Source: Gammaproteobacteria bacterium (lineage in GTDB: Bacteria > Pseudomonadota > Gammaproteobacteria > Arenicellales > Poriferihabitantaceae). Taken from it: DNA of 64,000 nucleotides. Both the position numbers and the translations under genes were made by a program. The stretch is taken from NCBI GenBank assembly GCA_024644945.1, contig JAHEGU010000003.1, positions 1-64,000 on the forward strand. The letters run 5' to 3'. Of the stretch, positions 55,438-63,265 are shown piece by piece; within the stretch, counting starts at the first letter, position 1; every line of letters starts with the position of its first letter. The notes beneath the pieces were generated by a model. That model saw nothing but the letters and a program-made list of their open reading frames with translations. It was not told the origin of the DNA and searched no databases.

Positions 55438-56076
55438 TTAAGCGGCAACCCCACACTGTTCAGCAGGCAGTGGCTGATTGCCACGCGGAATATCGTAAGG
55501 AGCAGACCAGGAAGAGACGGCAGTATTCATCGAAATCGTACCTTTAGACGTTTTGCCTATTGCGTCTATTGAGATGCTGGCTGCAATGCCGAGACAATTC
55601 CCGGGCGACAGGCGAGACAAAGAAACAGTAGAGCCATCCACGGGCACACCCTGTGCGCCCCAATGTTCGATGTTAACGCCTTCATTCGGGACATCGCGCT
55701 GAATCAGGAAGGCAACCTGCAAATTTACAATCTGATTATTGCTTCCAGCTGGTTTGACACAGCAATGTTGAATCACCACATCCACATTTCTACAGACGCA
55801 CGCTTGCGCAGTGGGAATGATCGAATCAATGATACCTTTGAATATCTGTTCAGGTGCAGACAGGCCTGTAACACCATTTACTCTATTCATGGGGTTACCG
55901 CCATGAAAATTAGGAATAAATGGCGGCATGGTGGTTTGTGCATGCGCAGGCAATAAAACCTCATTGACAACTGGTTTGGTCCACTCTTTAGGCATTGACT
56001 TCGCTGTAACGGCAACGGCGCTCCCTACGGTCAACGATTTAAGTAACTTGCGACGGCCCGAATCATTAGTATTCAT
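55438..56076 (-). CDS. Tat-type exported protein of unknown function
   Basis: A 212-residue protein with a twin-arginine leader: GRRKLLKSLTVGSAVAVTAKS, then PKEWTKPVVNEVLLPAHAQT. The W(T/S)KPVV..V.LPAHAQT block after a Tat leader recurs in many small proteobacterial secreted proteins (from memory). The mature domain is about 165 residues and has cysteines in ACVCRNVDVVIQHCC and a late one in EQCGVAA, suggesting disulfides or a metal site. I recognise no enzyme. A perfect FNR/Anr box sits 80 bases upstream at a class II activator position, so expression probably rises under oxygen limitation or nitric oxide. Confidence 0.75.
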   Translation of the reverse strand: MNTNDSGRRKLLKSLTVGSAVAVTAKSMPKEWTKPVVNEVLLPAHAQTTMPPFIPNFHGGNPMNRVNGVTGLSAPEQIFKGIIDSIIPTAQACVCRNVDVVIQHCCVKPAGSNNQIVNLQVAFLIQRDVPNEGVNIEHWGAQGVPVDGSTVSLSRLSPGNCLGIAASISIDAIGKTSKGTISMNTAVSSWSAPYDIPRGNQPLPAEQCGVAA

Positions 56077-56427
56077 AAGCTTTTAACCCCTCAGGAAAAT
56101 AGTTATTTAGTAACCCGAACACGATATATCTGAACTCGACCTGCTGATATTGATTTCAATCAATATTAGTTAGTTCTAATGTTAGATTGAGGAAGATTGA
56201 AATCGATTGGGCGCTGCAACCTGCCGGTCGCAGGAAAGTTTGGGTTGGAACCCACAAGGAAAGAAATCGAACAGGTCAGTGAGGACTAAAGCCGTGATTT
56301 TAAATAGCTGATGGAGGCCCTGAATCACGTTCAGTACGGTGGGGGTAAAATAATAATCATTGCAGAATGTAATGAACTGAAGGTTCCGAGTCGTTGAGTT
56401 CAATTTTTTCAACAACTTACTCCGCAA
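56077..56427. other. Intergenic stretch, regulatory on its left side
   Basis: About 350 bases. The left part (56123-56163) holds the FNR-type promoter of the Tat protein. The rest, up to the 3' end of the CoA ligase gene, shows no ORF and no clear terminator. Confidence 0.5.
56123..56163 (-). promoter_or_regulatory. FNR/Anr-box promoter of the Tat-exported protein
   Basis: TTGATTTCAATCAA (56150-56163) is a perfect TTGAT-N4-ATCAA box within a longer palindrome ATATTGATTTCAATCAATAT. A TATATC -10 on the minus strand (56123-56128) predicts a start near 56116, putting the box centre at about -41, the class II FNR position. FNR, Anr and Dnr share this consensus, so oxygen or nitric oxide could be the signal. 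Confidence 0.72.
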
Positions 56428-57954
56428 TCATAAAGAAGCAATAAGGTCCGGCAGTTTTAATCTGAGAATTTTCCCGGAGGGCCCCTTGGGCAGATCGTCA
56501 AAAAAGTAGATCGTCTTTGGGGCTTTGTACTTTCCAACCGAAGCTTCGCAGAAGTCCTTTAACTCCTGTTCATTACAGTTATAGCCATCCCGAACTACCA
56601 CGCAGGCCACGACTTCCTGGCCATAATTATCGTCATCCACGCCGATCGCCGCGGCTTCGAGGATGGCGTCATGTTTGTACAGCACATCGTCTATTTCCCG
56701 GGGTGCGATGTTTTCACCGCCACGAATTATCAGTTCCTTGAGCCGGCCTGTAATGAACAGATATCCATCCTTATCTTTTTTCCCGAGATCGCCGGTGCGA
56801 AACCACTCACCCATGAAGGCGGCTTGCGTGGCTTCCGGATTCTTGTAGTAGTGATTGAGTACGTTGTCGCCCTTAATGACCAGCTCTCCTGGGACGCCAG
56901 CGGAGCAAAAGTCGCCTTTCTCGTCCACAAGTTCTATTTCGTTGCCGTAAGGAAGACCAACTGAAGCTGGTTTGCGCGGCAAAGGCGGCATGGGATTGGT
57001 GGCCACTGTGCCCGCGGTTTCAGTCAGACCGAGGGTTTCAATCATGGGGACATGAAACGTGTCTTCCCACTGCTTTAAGACCACGGCAGGAAGCGGCGCC
57101 GAAGCAGAACGACCAAATCGAAAGCAGGACAGACGCTTATCATGACCGAAGTTGAACTCTTCCTGGTGCGCCCGATCCAGTAAATATTTAATGATTGTGG
57201 GGACTACACTCGACCAGGAGCACTGGTACTGAGCTACCAATGTCCAAAATGTGCGGGCACTGAAGCGACAGGGCATGACCACGCTTGAGCCGCTCACCAG
57301 CGGTGCCGAGACCGTCACCATGGCGCCATTGATATGGTAGACGGGCAGGACACATAACGCTCGGTCATCTTGATCAAGTTGATGTCCGCCCGCTACGTTG
57401 GCGCCACCACTTGTAACTGCCAGGTGCGAAAGTACTGCGCCTTTAGGCAGACCGGTCGAACCCGAGGTATAAAGCAGAAGGGCGGCATCGTCTGATGCCG
57501 GTGCGTCTGCGGTTGCGCCGCGGCCGGAGAATTCAGGCCATTCAGGGCCATTCATATCATCACAATCAATCACCAGAATCTCGCGATCGATTACTGTCAT
57601 AAGTTCTTTTAACTTATCCCGATATTCTGCTGAAACGAATACGATCTCTGCATCCGAATGACTTAAGACATGCTGAAGCTGGGTTGCACCTGCCACCGCA
57701 TTGAGTGGGACGATCACCCGATTGCTGGCCATTACGCCAAGAAATATCTGTGCAGTCCAGTAGCCATTATTCAGGAGAAAGGCGACCTTCGCACCCTGTT
57801 CGACACCGAGCCGATCTAGCTGGTTGCCGATCAAATCTGCTTTGGTCTTCAGTTGGGCGAAGCTAAGATCCTGTTCGATGTCCGGTGCGATCAGAAAAGT
57901 TTTATCAGCGCGCTCGGCGGCGTGGTGTTCGATACACTGTCTGATGGTATGCAT
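56428..57954 (-). CDS. sauT: Acyl-CoA ligase, probably sulfoacetate-CoA ligase
   Basis: A 508-residue ANL ligase: LLLYTSGSTGLPKGAVLSHL (P-loop, near residue 163), ETLGLTETAGTVATNPMPPL (near 316), FRTGDLGKKDKDGYLFITGR and the C-terminal lysine in PKGPSGKILRLKL. Alone the sequence would be just an acid-CoA ligase. Its place 69 bases downstream of a SauS-type acylating aldehyde dehydrogenase on the same strand matches the sauST arrangement of Cupriavidus necator, where SauT activates sulfoacetate to sulfoacetyl-CoA. The substrate is therefore inferred from context. Confidence 0.65.
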   Translation of the reverse strand: MHTIRQCIEHHAAERADKTFLIAPDIEQDLSFAQLKTKADLIGNQLDRLGVEQGAKVAFLLNNGYWTAQIFLGVMASNRVIVPLNAVAGATQLQHVLSHSDAEIVFVSAEYRDKLKELMTVIDREILVIDCDDMNGPEWPEFSGRGATADAPASDDAALLLYTSGSTGLPKGAVLSHLAVTSGGANVAGGHQLDQDDRALCVLPVYHINGAMVTVSAPLVSGSSVVMPCRFSARTFWTLVAQYQCSWSSVVPTIIKYLLDRAHQEEFNFGHDKRLSCFRFGRSASAPLPAVVLKQWEDTFHVPMIETLGLTETAGTVATNPMPPLPRKPASVGLPYGNEIELVDEKGDFCSAGVPGELVIKGDNVLNHYYKNPEATQAAFMGEWFRTGDLGKKDKDGYLFITGRLKELIIRGGENIAPREIDDVLYKHDAILEAAAIGVDDDNYGQEVVACVVVRDGYNCNEQELKDFCEASVGKYKAPKTIYFFDDLPKGPSGKILRLKLPDLIASL

Positions 57955-58023
57955 GTGACGATAGGTCTTGATGGAATAACTGTAAATTAGACAGACATGG
58001 TCAAGTTAGAGACCGTGAGAAGA

Positions 58024-59454
58024 TTATTTTCCGTACTTACTCCAGTAGTCACCAAACAGCTCTTCTTCTGCAGGCTTGTCTTCCGGAATCGTAGTGACCA
58101 CATGAGTGATATTGATAAAGTGCTTATAGTTCAAATTTTCTGAAATCGAATTTCCCGCCCAGGTGCCGCAACCCATTGAGAGTGTGAAAGGAAGGCCGCT
58201 GTTAAATCCCCCTCCGTTGCCAAAGGTATGGGCCTGATTGACCAGTACCCTGACGACTTTCAGATCTTCGGCGAGGGAGTGAGCGTGTTTCAGCTCCTTA
58301 GTGTGGATCCCGCATGAATGCCCGATGCCCTTAACATCCAGCACTTGACGCACCTTGTCCTTGGCATCTTCAAAATCAATCGCCCGGTAGACCGTTAATA
58401 CCAGCGACAATTTCTCGTCTGACAAAGGATGGTCGGGTCCAATAACATCGTCTTCTACCAGAAAGAACTTGGCGGCCGCTGCGGATTCATTGAGACCGGC
58501 AGCTTCGGCCAGTACATTTGCATCCTTGGCAATAACGTGTCGATTGAGGTGCCCGTCGACCCAAAGCGTGTCGATAATCTTTTGTTTCTCAGACGCGCTG
58601 GTACGATAGGCACCGGCACGCTGCAGTGCGGCAACGGCGTCTTCGTATATCTCATCGATAATAATGATTGAGTTTTCTGACGAGCATGACGTTGCATTGT
58701 CGAAGGTTTTTGACGCACATATTTTTTCTGCTGCGTCGCTGAGATCTGCAGAGGTGTCAATAATGACCGGTACGTTACCTGCACCCACGCCAATCGCAAC
58801 AGTACCGCTTGAGTAAGCCCGCTTGACATTGTTTTGTGATCCGGTGCAGACCACCAGGTCAGCGGCTTCCATGAGCGCCTGGGTCAGATCCTTGGAAACC
58901 GGTGCAGGAAGAATCTGCACCAGGTCTTCGGGATGGCCCGCCTTGGCAAGTTCGTCCCGCATATATTTCACCGTCAGCGCGGTGGTGCGGTAGCCGGCGG
59001 GGGATGGCGCAATGACTACGGCATTGCCGCCCTTAACCGCCATCATCGCCTTATTCACCGGCGTAGCCGCAGGGTTGGTCGAGGGACAAACCGCGGCGAC
59101 CACGCCAACCGGCTTAGCGTATTTCACCAGACCTTTGTCCGGAATCTCCTCGATGATTCCTGTGGTCTTCGCCCGTGAGAGGTCACGCAGCGTTCCAAAT
59201 GTTTTGCGCGTGTTTTTGGTCACCTTGGAGGGAACATTGCCAAGCCCGGTGTCTTGCACCGCAAGTTCGGCAAGCTCTCTGGCCCGTTCCGGTTTGTAGA
59301 TCGACCAGGCCAGCGCCGTGACAGCCTCATCTATGCGCGCCTGGTCGGTGTTTTGAAACGCTTCCATTGCGGCCTGCCCTTGTCTCACAAGCTGCTCGGC
59401 GATGGCATGAGGATCAGACTGATCGAGCGGTATTGCTGGGTTGTCCTTCAACAT
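58024..59454 (-). CDS. sauS: Acylating sulfoacetaldehyde dehydrogenase (SauS-like)
   Basis: A 476-residue CoA-acylating aldehyde dehydrogenase. It has CPSTNPAATPVNKAMMAVKG near residue 122, CTGSQNNVKRAYSSGTVAIG near 201, the catalytic cysteine in KTFDNATSCSSENSIIII (near 253), and LPFTLSMGCGTWAGNSIS near 423. I recall the TLAELAV.DTG.GN......KN N-terminal layout from SauS, and the whole protein aligns with it in memory. SauS converts sulfoacetyl-CoA to sulfoacetaldehyde with NADPH. The next enzyme, sulfoacetaldehyde acetyltransferase (Xsc), is not in the window. Confidence 0.75.
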   Translation of the reverse strand: MLKDNPAIPLDQSDPHAIAEQLVRQGQAAMEAFQNTDQARIDEAVTALAWSIYKPERARELAELAVQDTGLGNVPSKVTKNTRKTFGTLRDLSRAKTTGIIEEIPDKGLVKYAKPVGVVAAVCPSTNPAATPVNKAMMAVKGGNAVVIAPSPAGYRTTALTVKYMRDELAKAGHPEDLVQILPAPVSKDLTQALMEAADLVVCTGSQNNVKRAYSSGTVAIGVGAGNVPVIIDTSADLSDAAEKICASKTFDNATSCSSENSIIIIDEIYEDAVAALQRAGAYRTSASEKQKIIDTLWVDGHLNRHVIAKDANVLAEAAGLNESAAAAKFFLVEDDVIGPDHPLSDEKLSLVLTVYRAIDFEDAKDKVRQVLDVKGIGHSCGIHTKELKHAHSLAEDLKVVRVLVNQAHTFGNGGGFNSGLPFTLSMGCGTWAGNSISENLNYKHFINITHVVTTIPEDKPAEEELFGDYWSKYGK

Positions 59455-59518
59455 AATCTAGTGCCTGCAGTTTGGTTCACTGAATGAGGTGGTTGTCATT
59501 GCAATGATTGATAATTAT

Positions 59519-59576
59519 TTCGTAAAATTATTGATAAATGGGACAAAATCGCCCGTTTAATATAGTATATTACGAA
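59519..59576. promoter_or_regulatory. Inverted repeat between sauS and the IclR regulator gene
   Basis: TTCGTAAAAT (59519-59528) and ATATTACGAA (59567-59576) are inverted copies with one mismatch, their centres 48 bases apart, in the 206-base divergent region. This is a plausible two-site operator for the adjacent IclR protein, controlling both directions. Promoter boxes are AT-rich and not clear. Confidence 0.45.
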
Positions 59577-59660
59577 TGAGAATTACCCACAATATACAAA
59601 TCGCCGGGTGCTGTTTATCTCCTCCAGCTTCTCGCACTGTGTTTGAAATCTAGTTCGATT

Positions 59661-60449
59661 ATGCCGAATTCCCGCAGCGTACAAGACCCAAAAACCCGCG
59701 GTTCGGCTCTAGATAAAGCGATTCTGGTGCTACGCAGCGTCGCTTCATCTGAACGCGCAGTCAGTTTAGCGGAACTGACGGAGGCTCTGGGGCTGCCAAG
59801 GCAGACGATTCACAGGGTGCTGCAGGCGTTGCTGCATGCGGGAATGGTCCTGCGCGCGCCTCAAAAGGATCGATACCAGATTGGCCCTGAATTGACCCGG
59901 CTCTCGGTAATGACGCTTAAATCATTGAATACCCAGGCACCAGTTCGGACTATTTTGATGGAACTGGTTGAGCAGACAGGTGAAACCTGCAATGTAGGAG
60001 TGTTGGAACAGGGCGAAATAGTTTATATCGAACGTATAGAGGGATCCTCACCGTTACGGCTTCAACTTGATGTCGGAAGCAGGGTACCTTTTTACTGTAC
60101 CGCAATTGGTAAACTTCTCGTTGCCAGTCAACATAAGAACCTGCGCTCGCGCTTGATTAATACTTCACGCCTCAGAAAATTCACCAAGCATACGTTAATC
60201 GAACCGAGTCAATTGGAGCAGGAATTTAAGTCTATCCGGTCTCAGGGTTACTCTTTTAATAATGAAGAGTTTGTAGAGGGGTTGACCGCATTCGCGGTGC
60301 CGATTATGGATACGAACAATCGGCCTGTGGCCGGGCTTGCGGTGCACGCGCCCGCGTTGCGAATGAGCCATCAGCAGGCGCTTTCATTGTTGCCGAGCAT
60401 GAAAAATAAAGCGGAGCGCATCGCGCAAAGCTGGTCGATAGCAGAATAA
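59661..60449 (+). CDS. IclR-family transcriptional regulator
   Basis: About 262 residues from ATG 59661; the frame opens at TTG 59643. The winged helix-turn-helix is VSLAELTEALGLPRQTIHRV, followed by LQALLHAGMVLR (residues 33-64), and the effector-binding domain includes VPFYCTAIGKLLVAS (near 153), EEFVEGLTAFAVPI and a C-terminal AVHAPALRMS. It is divergent from sauS and upstream of transport genes, so it probably controls the sulfonate cluster in response to a pathway intermediate. Confidence 0.88.
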   Translation: MPNSRSVQDPKTRGSALDKAILVLRSVASSERAVSLAELTEALGLPRQTIHRVLQALLHAGMVLRAPQKDRYQIGPELTRLSVMTLKSLNTQAPVRTILMELVEQTGETCNVGVLEQGEIVYIERIEGSSPLRLQLDVGSRVPFYCTAIGKLLVASQHKNLRSRLINTSRLRKFTKHTLIEPSQLEQEFKSIRSQGYSFNNEEFVEGLTAFAVPIMDTNNRPVAGLAVHAPALRMSHQQALSLLPSMKNKAERIAQSWSIAE

Positions 60450-60460
60450 ATAGAATAAGT

Positions 60461-61246
60461 ATGGAGTTCCCTTTGATTACCGACTTCGGAGCTTGGGCAA
60501 TCGCCTGGTGTGCTCTGGCAATGATGCTCGGTGGATTGATAAAGGGTACCCTCGGAATCGGTACGCCATTATTAACGGTACCGATGATGGCCATGGTTTT
60601 ACCGGCGCATATGGCAGTGACTATGATGATTGTTCCGGTGATCGTTGCTAATCTTTGGCAGGTCCGAGAGGCGAGCGATCCGACTGCCACTGTGCTGAGA
60701 TTCTGGCCCGCATTCGGTGCACTTTTTATCGGCACCTGGTTTGGCGTTAGAATTTTATCGGAAATTGATGAGCGTCCGCTTCTGATGTTTGTCGGGATTG
60801 CGGTGATCTGTTTCACATTGTTACAGGGGTCTCGTCGAAAAATCCAAATTCCGGAGAATCTGGTTAAGATCACTGGCTTTTTCTTTGGATTCTGCAGTGG
60901 ATTGATTGGCGGTCTTTCATCTATGTTTGGTCCGATGCTGGTCCTGTATCTGGTGTCTCTCGGTGGGCTGAAGAAGAATGAGTTCGTCAGCATTATCAGC
61001 TTTCTGTATGTCGCTGCGGTGCTATCCTGGGGCATCGTGCTCGTTTCATTTGATATGCTGAATAATTCGCTCGTCATAAGCTCAACCCTGGCGCTGCTGC
61101 CGCTTTCCATAGGCTTGGGCCTGGGTCGTTCTCTGCGAAACCGTGTGCCGGAACGGTTGTTTCACAGGTTAGTATGGCTCATACTTTTGGCGTCAGGGAC
61201 ATCGATGTTGTGGCGAGCCTGGAATTTGGACTCGACACTGTCTTGA
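60461..61246 (+). CDS. TauE/SafE (TSUP) family anion exporter
   Basis: A 261-residue protein with eight hydrophobic segments in two repeats. The first repeat has GGLIKGTLGIGTPLLTVPMM (near residue 27) and the second FFFGFCSGLIGGLSSMFGPM (near 143), the duplicated G-rich motif of TSUP transporters such as TauE. These export sulfite or sulfonates. In a sulfoacetate cluster it could remove sulfite or take up the sulfonate. It starts 11 bases after the IclR stop. Confidence 0.83.
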   Translation: MEFPLITDFGAWAIAWCALAMMLGGLIKGTLGIGTPLLTVPMMAMVLPAHMAVTMMIVPVIVANLWQVREASDPTATVLRFWPAFGALFIGTWFGVRILSEIDERPLLMFVGIAVICFTLLQGSRRKIQIPENLVKITGFFFGFCSGLIGGLSSMFGPMLVLYLVSLGGLKKNEFVSIISFLYVAAVLSWGIVLVSFDMLNNSLVISSTLALLPLSIGLGLGRSLRNRVPERLFHRLVWLILLASGTSMLWRAWNLDSTLS

Positions 61247-61347
61247 CATATGACTAACATCGCAACTAATAAATTTCTTAAAGCTTCCGCTTTCGAGGAG
61301 CTATTTCCATCACCCCATTCTCATAAACATTAATCGAGGAGAACAAT

Positions 61348-62376
61348 ATGAAACTCAAAAAATATGTAGCGTCTGTGGGCACGATCGCCGTTTCCATGGC
61401 GCTCAGTGCTAACGTCGCCTTTGCGGCTTGTGCAAGCGATGGTTTGCCTGCGAGCATGGAGGGCCCTGGTGGTTATCCCGAGCGGGCACTGACCATGATC
61501 GTACCTTATGGACCAGCGGGTGGTTCTGGTCAGGTTGCCCAGGCGATGGCCCAGGCCGTTTCAGACCTGACCGGTGTGTCCATCAATCGAGACCACAAAC
61601 CCGGTGGATCCGGTACGGTTGGCATGACAGCGTTTATGGCAACCCCGGCAGACGGCTATACGGTGCTTGAGCATATCGATGACGCTTCCAGTGCGCACGC
61701 ATTGGATTCGAGTCGCCCTAACCCCGCTGAAGATCTGATCCCGCTTGTGATCTCGCAGATCACTTTCTCTCAGGTTTACATTCGCACCGAAGAAGACCGT
61801 TTTACGGACTGGGCTTCCTTTGTGGACTGGGTTAATGCCCAAGGCGGTAAGGCGACTATCGCTAACGTTTCCAAAGAAGGCTCCATGGAGCGGATCACCA
61901 TGAAGTTCATCACCGATGCTACCGGCATGGAAATCCAGCAGATTTCTTTCGACAAGGGCGCGCCGCGTTACGGTGCCTTGGCAGGCGGTCAGGTCGATGC
62001 ACTTTTCGAGCAGCCTGGTGATGTTCGGAAGTTTCTGGATGCGGGAACCTTCAAACCCATCCTGACTATTCTTAAGGAAGCCCCAGAGGCTTTTGCTGAT
62101 GTACCGAGCCTTACGGAAGCAGGACTTGGCTTTGATCCGTTGTACCGTTTCCGAGGTTTCTATGTGCACAAGGACGCACCTGCGGATCGGGTAGAATGGC
62201 TGAAGTGGGCTTTCCAGAAAGCGTATTGCGAAGAAAGCTATCAGAAATATAACGAGAGCAAATTCATGACACTGATTGAAAGTTTTCGTGACACCGAAGG
62301 TTCAAGAGAGCTGATCAACAACACTGTTGCTCAATACCGCGATGTTTATAAGGCCATGGGTCTGGAAGTAAAGTAA
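61348..62376 (+). CDS. tctC: TTT-transporter substrate-binding protein (TctC family)
   Basis: A 342-residue periplasmic solute-binding protein. It has a Sec signal peptide (MKLKKYVASVGTIAVSMALS, cleavage near AFA-AC) and the TctC landmarks MIVPYGPAGGSGQVAQAMAQ (near residue 49) and INRDHKPGGSGTVGMTAFMATPADGY. It binds a carboxylate-like ligand for the TctAB permease. The A-C-A start of the mature chain raises the question of a lipoprotein, but no lipobox is present. Given its neighbours the ligand may be a sulfonate. It has a strong GGAG ribosome binding site and is followed by a terminator. Confidence 0.88.
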   Translation: MKLKKYVASVGTIAVSMALSANVAFAACASDGLPASMEGPGGYPERALTMIVPYGPAGGSGQVAQAMAQAVSDLTGVSINRDHKPGGSGTVGMTAFMATPADGYTVLEHIDDASSAHALDSSRPNPAEDLIPLVISQITFSQVYIRTEEDRFTDWASFVDWVNAQGGKATIANVSKEGSMERITMKFITDATGMEIQQISFDKGAPRYGALAGGQVDALFEQPGDVRKFLDAGTFKPILTILKEAPEAFADVPSLTEAGLGFDPLYRFRGFYVHKDAPADRVEWLKWAFQKAYCEESYQKYNESKFMTLIESFRDTEGSRELINNTVAQYRDVYKAMGLEVK

Positions 62377-62400
62377 CATCTTGCGGGCTGACGTGAAAGG

Positions 62401-62441
62401 ATCCTCGGCGACTGCGGTCGTCGAGGATTTTCTGTCTTTTT
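62401..62441 (+). terminator. Intrinsic terminator/attenuator after tctC
   Basis: ATCCTCGGCGAC (62401-62412) pairs with GTCGTCGAGGAT (62417-62428), a 12-bp stem with one G-T pair and a 4-base loop, followed by a T-rich tail. Lying within the operon between tctC and tctB, it would lower membrane-subunit expression relative to the binding protein. Confidence 0.8.
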
Positions 62442-62531
62442 AATTTTGAATCATCTGCTCGATTTCGGATTGGTCTAGATTGACCTTGAAATCTTTATAG
62501 CAGTCATTTCAAGTTCCAAAGGAGAGCAGCA

Positions 62532-63245
62532 ATGGGTAATCTGAAAACCGGCCATATTGTCGAGGCAGCCATCTGGTTGAGCCTGACGGTATTTCTTTAT
62601 GTCTATTCATTTGAGTTCGATAAAGAAATCGAAATCTACAAATATGGTGCTTCATCTTGGCCCAGGGCTATTCTTCTTCTGATCGCAATTGCTGCCATAG
62701 GTCAGCTTGCTTTTCATTGGAAATCAGGAGATGGGGCCGGTACCTCAATGATCGGTCAGGCTACCGCTGATAGTGCTGAAGACGCGGCGCATGAATCGCA
62801 CCACGATAGTGCGAGGTGGTATGCATGGACATTCTTTCTATTGGCGATTCCGTTTGTCTATCTGAATCTGCCAGAGTGGATTGCGGCGGCGATGTCTCTT
62901 GAAAAACCGGGTTTACACACGGTCAAACTGATTTCAGCAGCGATCTTGGTGGTGATCTATTTGATTGCGATTAGAGGCAATCATGTGGGAGGGATCCTCG
63001 CATTACCTATTTTGTTTGGTGCATTCCTGCAGGATTTCGGCTTTTACGCGATGGCCCCTGTTTTCATTCTTGGTGTGATGTACCTTTTTGGTGAACGCCG
63101 TTACAAACACATGGTTGTGGTGATGGCAGGGCTGTTTGCGTTGTTGCTGATGTTTTTCGTCAGCCTGCTGTATGTCGGACTGCCTACTGGAAATATTAGC
63201 CCGTTCTATGAGTTTGGCACTGGCCTGGTCAATATACTTCAATAG
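62532..63245 (+). CDS. tctB: TTT-transporter small membrane subunit (TctB family)
   Basis: A 237-residue membrane protein with about five helices. It is larger than typical TctB (150-170 residues), because a hydrophilic His/Asp-rich loop (DSAEDAAHESHHDSARW, near residue 75) is inserted between helices. It has the family pattern of two helices, loop and two helices with GGILALPILFGAFLQDFG. Good AGGAG ribosome binding site. It forms the permease with TctA. Confidence 0.78.
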   Translation: MGNLKTGHIVEAAIWLSLTVFLYVYSFEFDKEIEIYKYGASSWPRAILLLIAIAAIGQLAFHWKSGDGAGTSMIGQATADSAEDAAHESHHDSARWYAWTFFLLAIPFVYLNLPEWIAAAMSLEKPGLHTVKLISAAILVVIYLIAIRGNHVGGILALPILFGAFLQDFGFYAMAPVFILGVMYLFGERRYKHMVVVMAGLFALLLMFFVSLLYVGLPTGNISPFYEFGTGLVNILQ

Positions 63246-63265
63246 GCGCCAAGGAGAATATTGCA

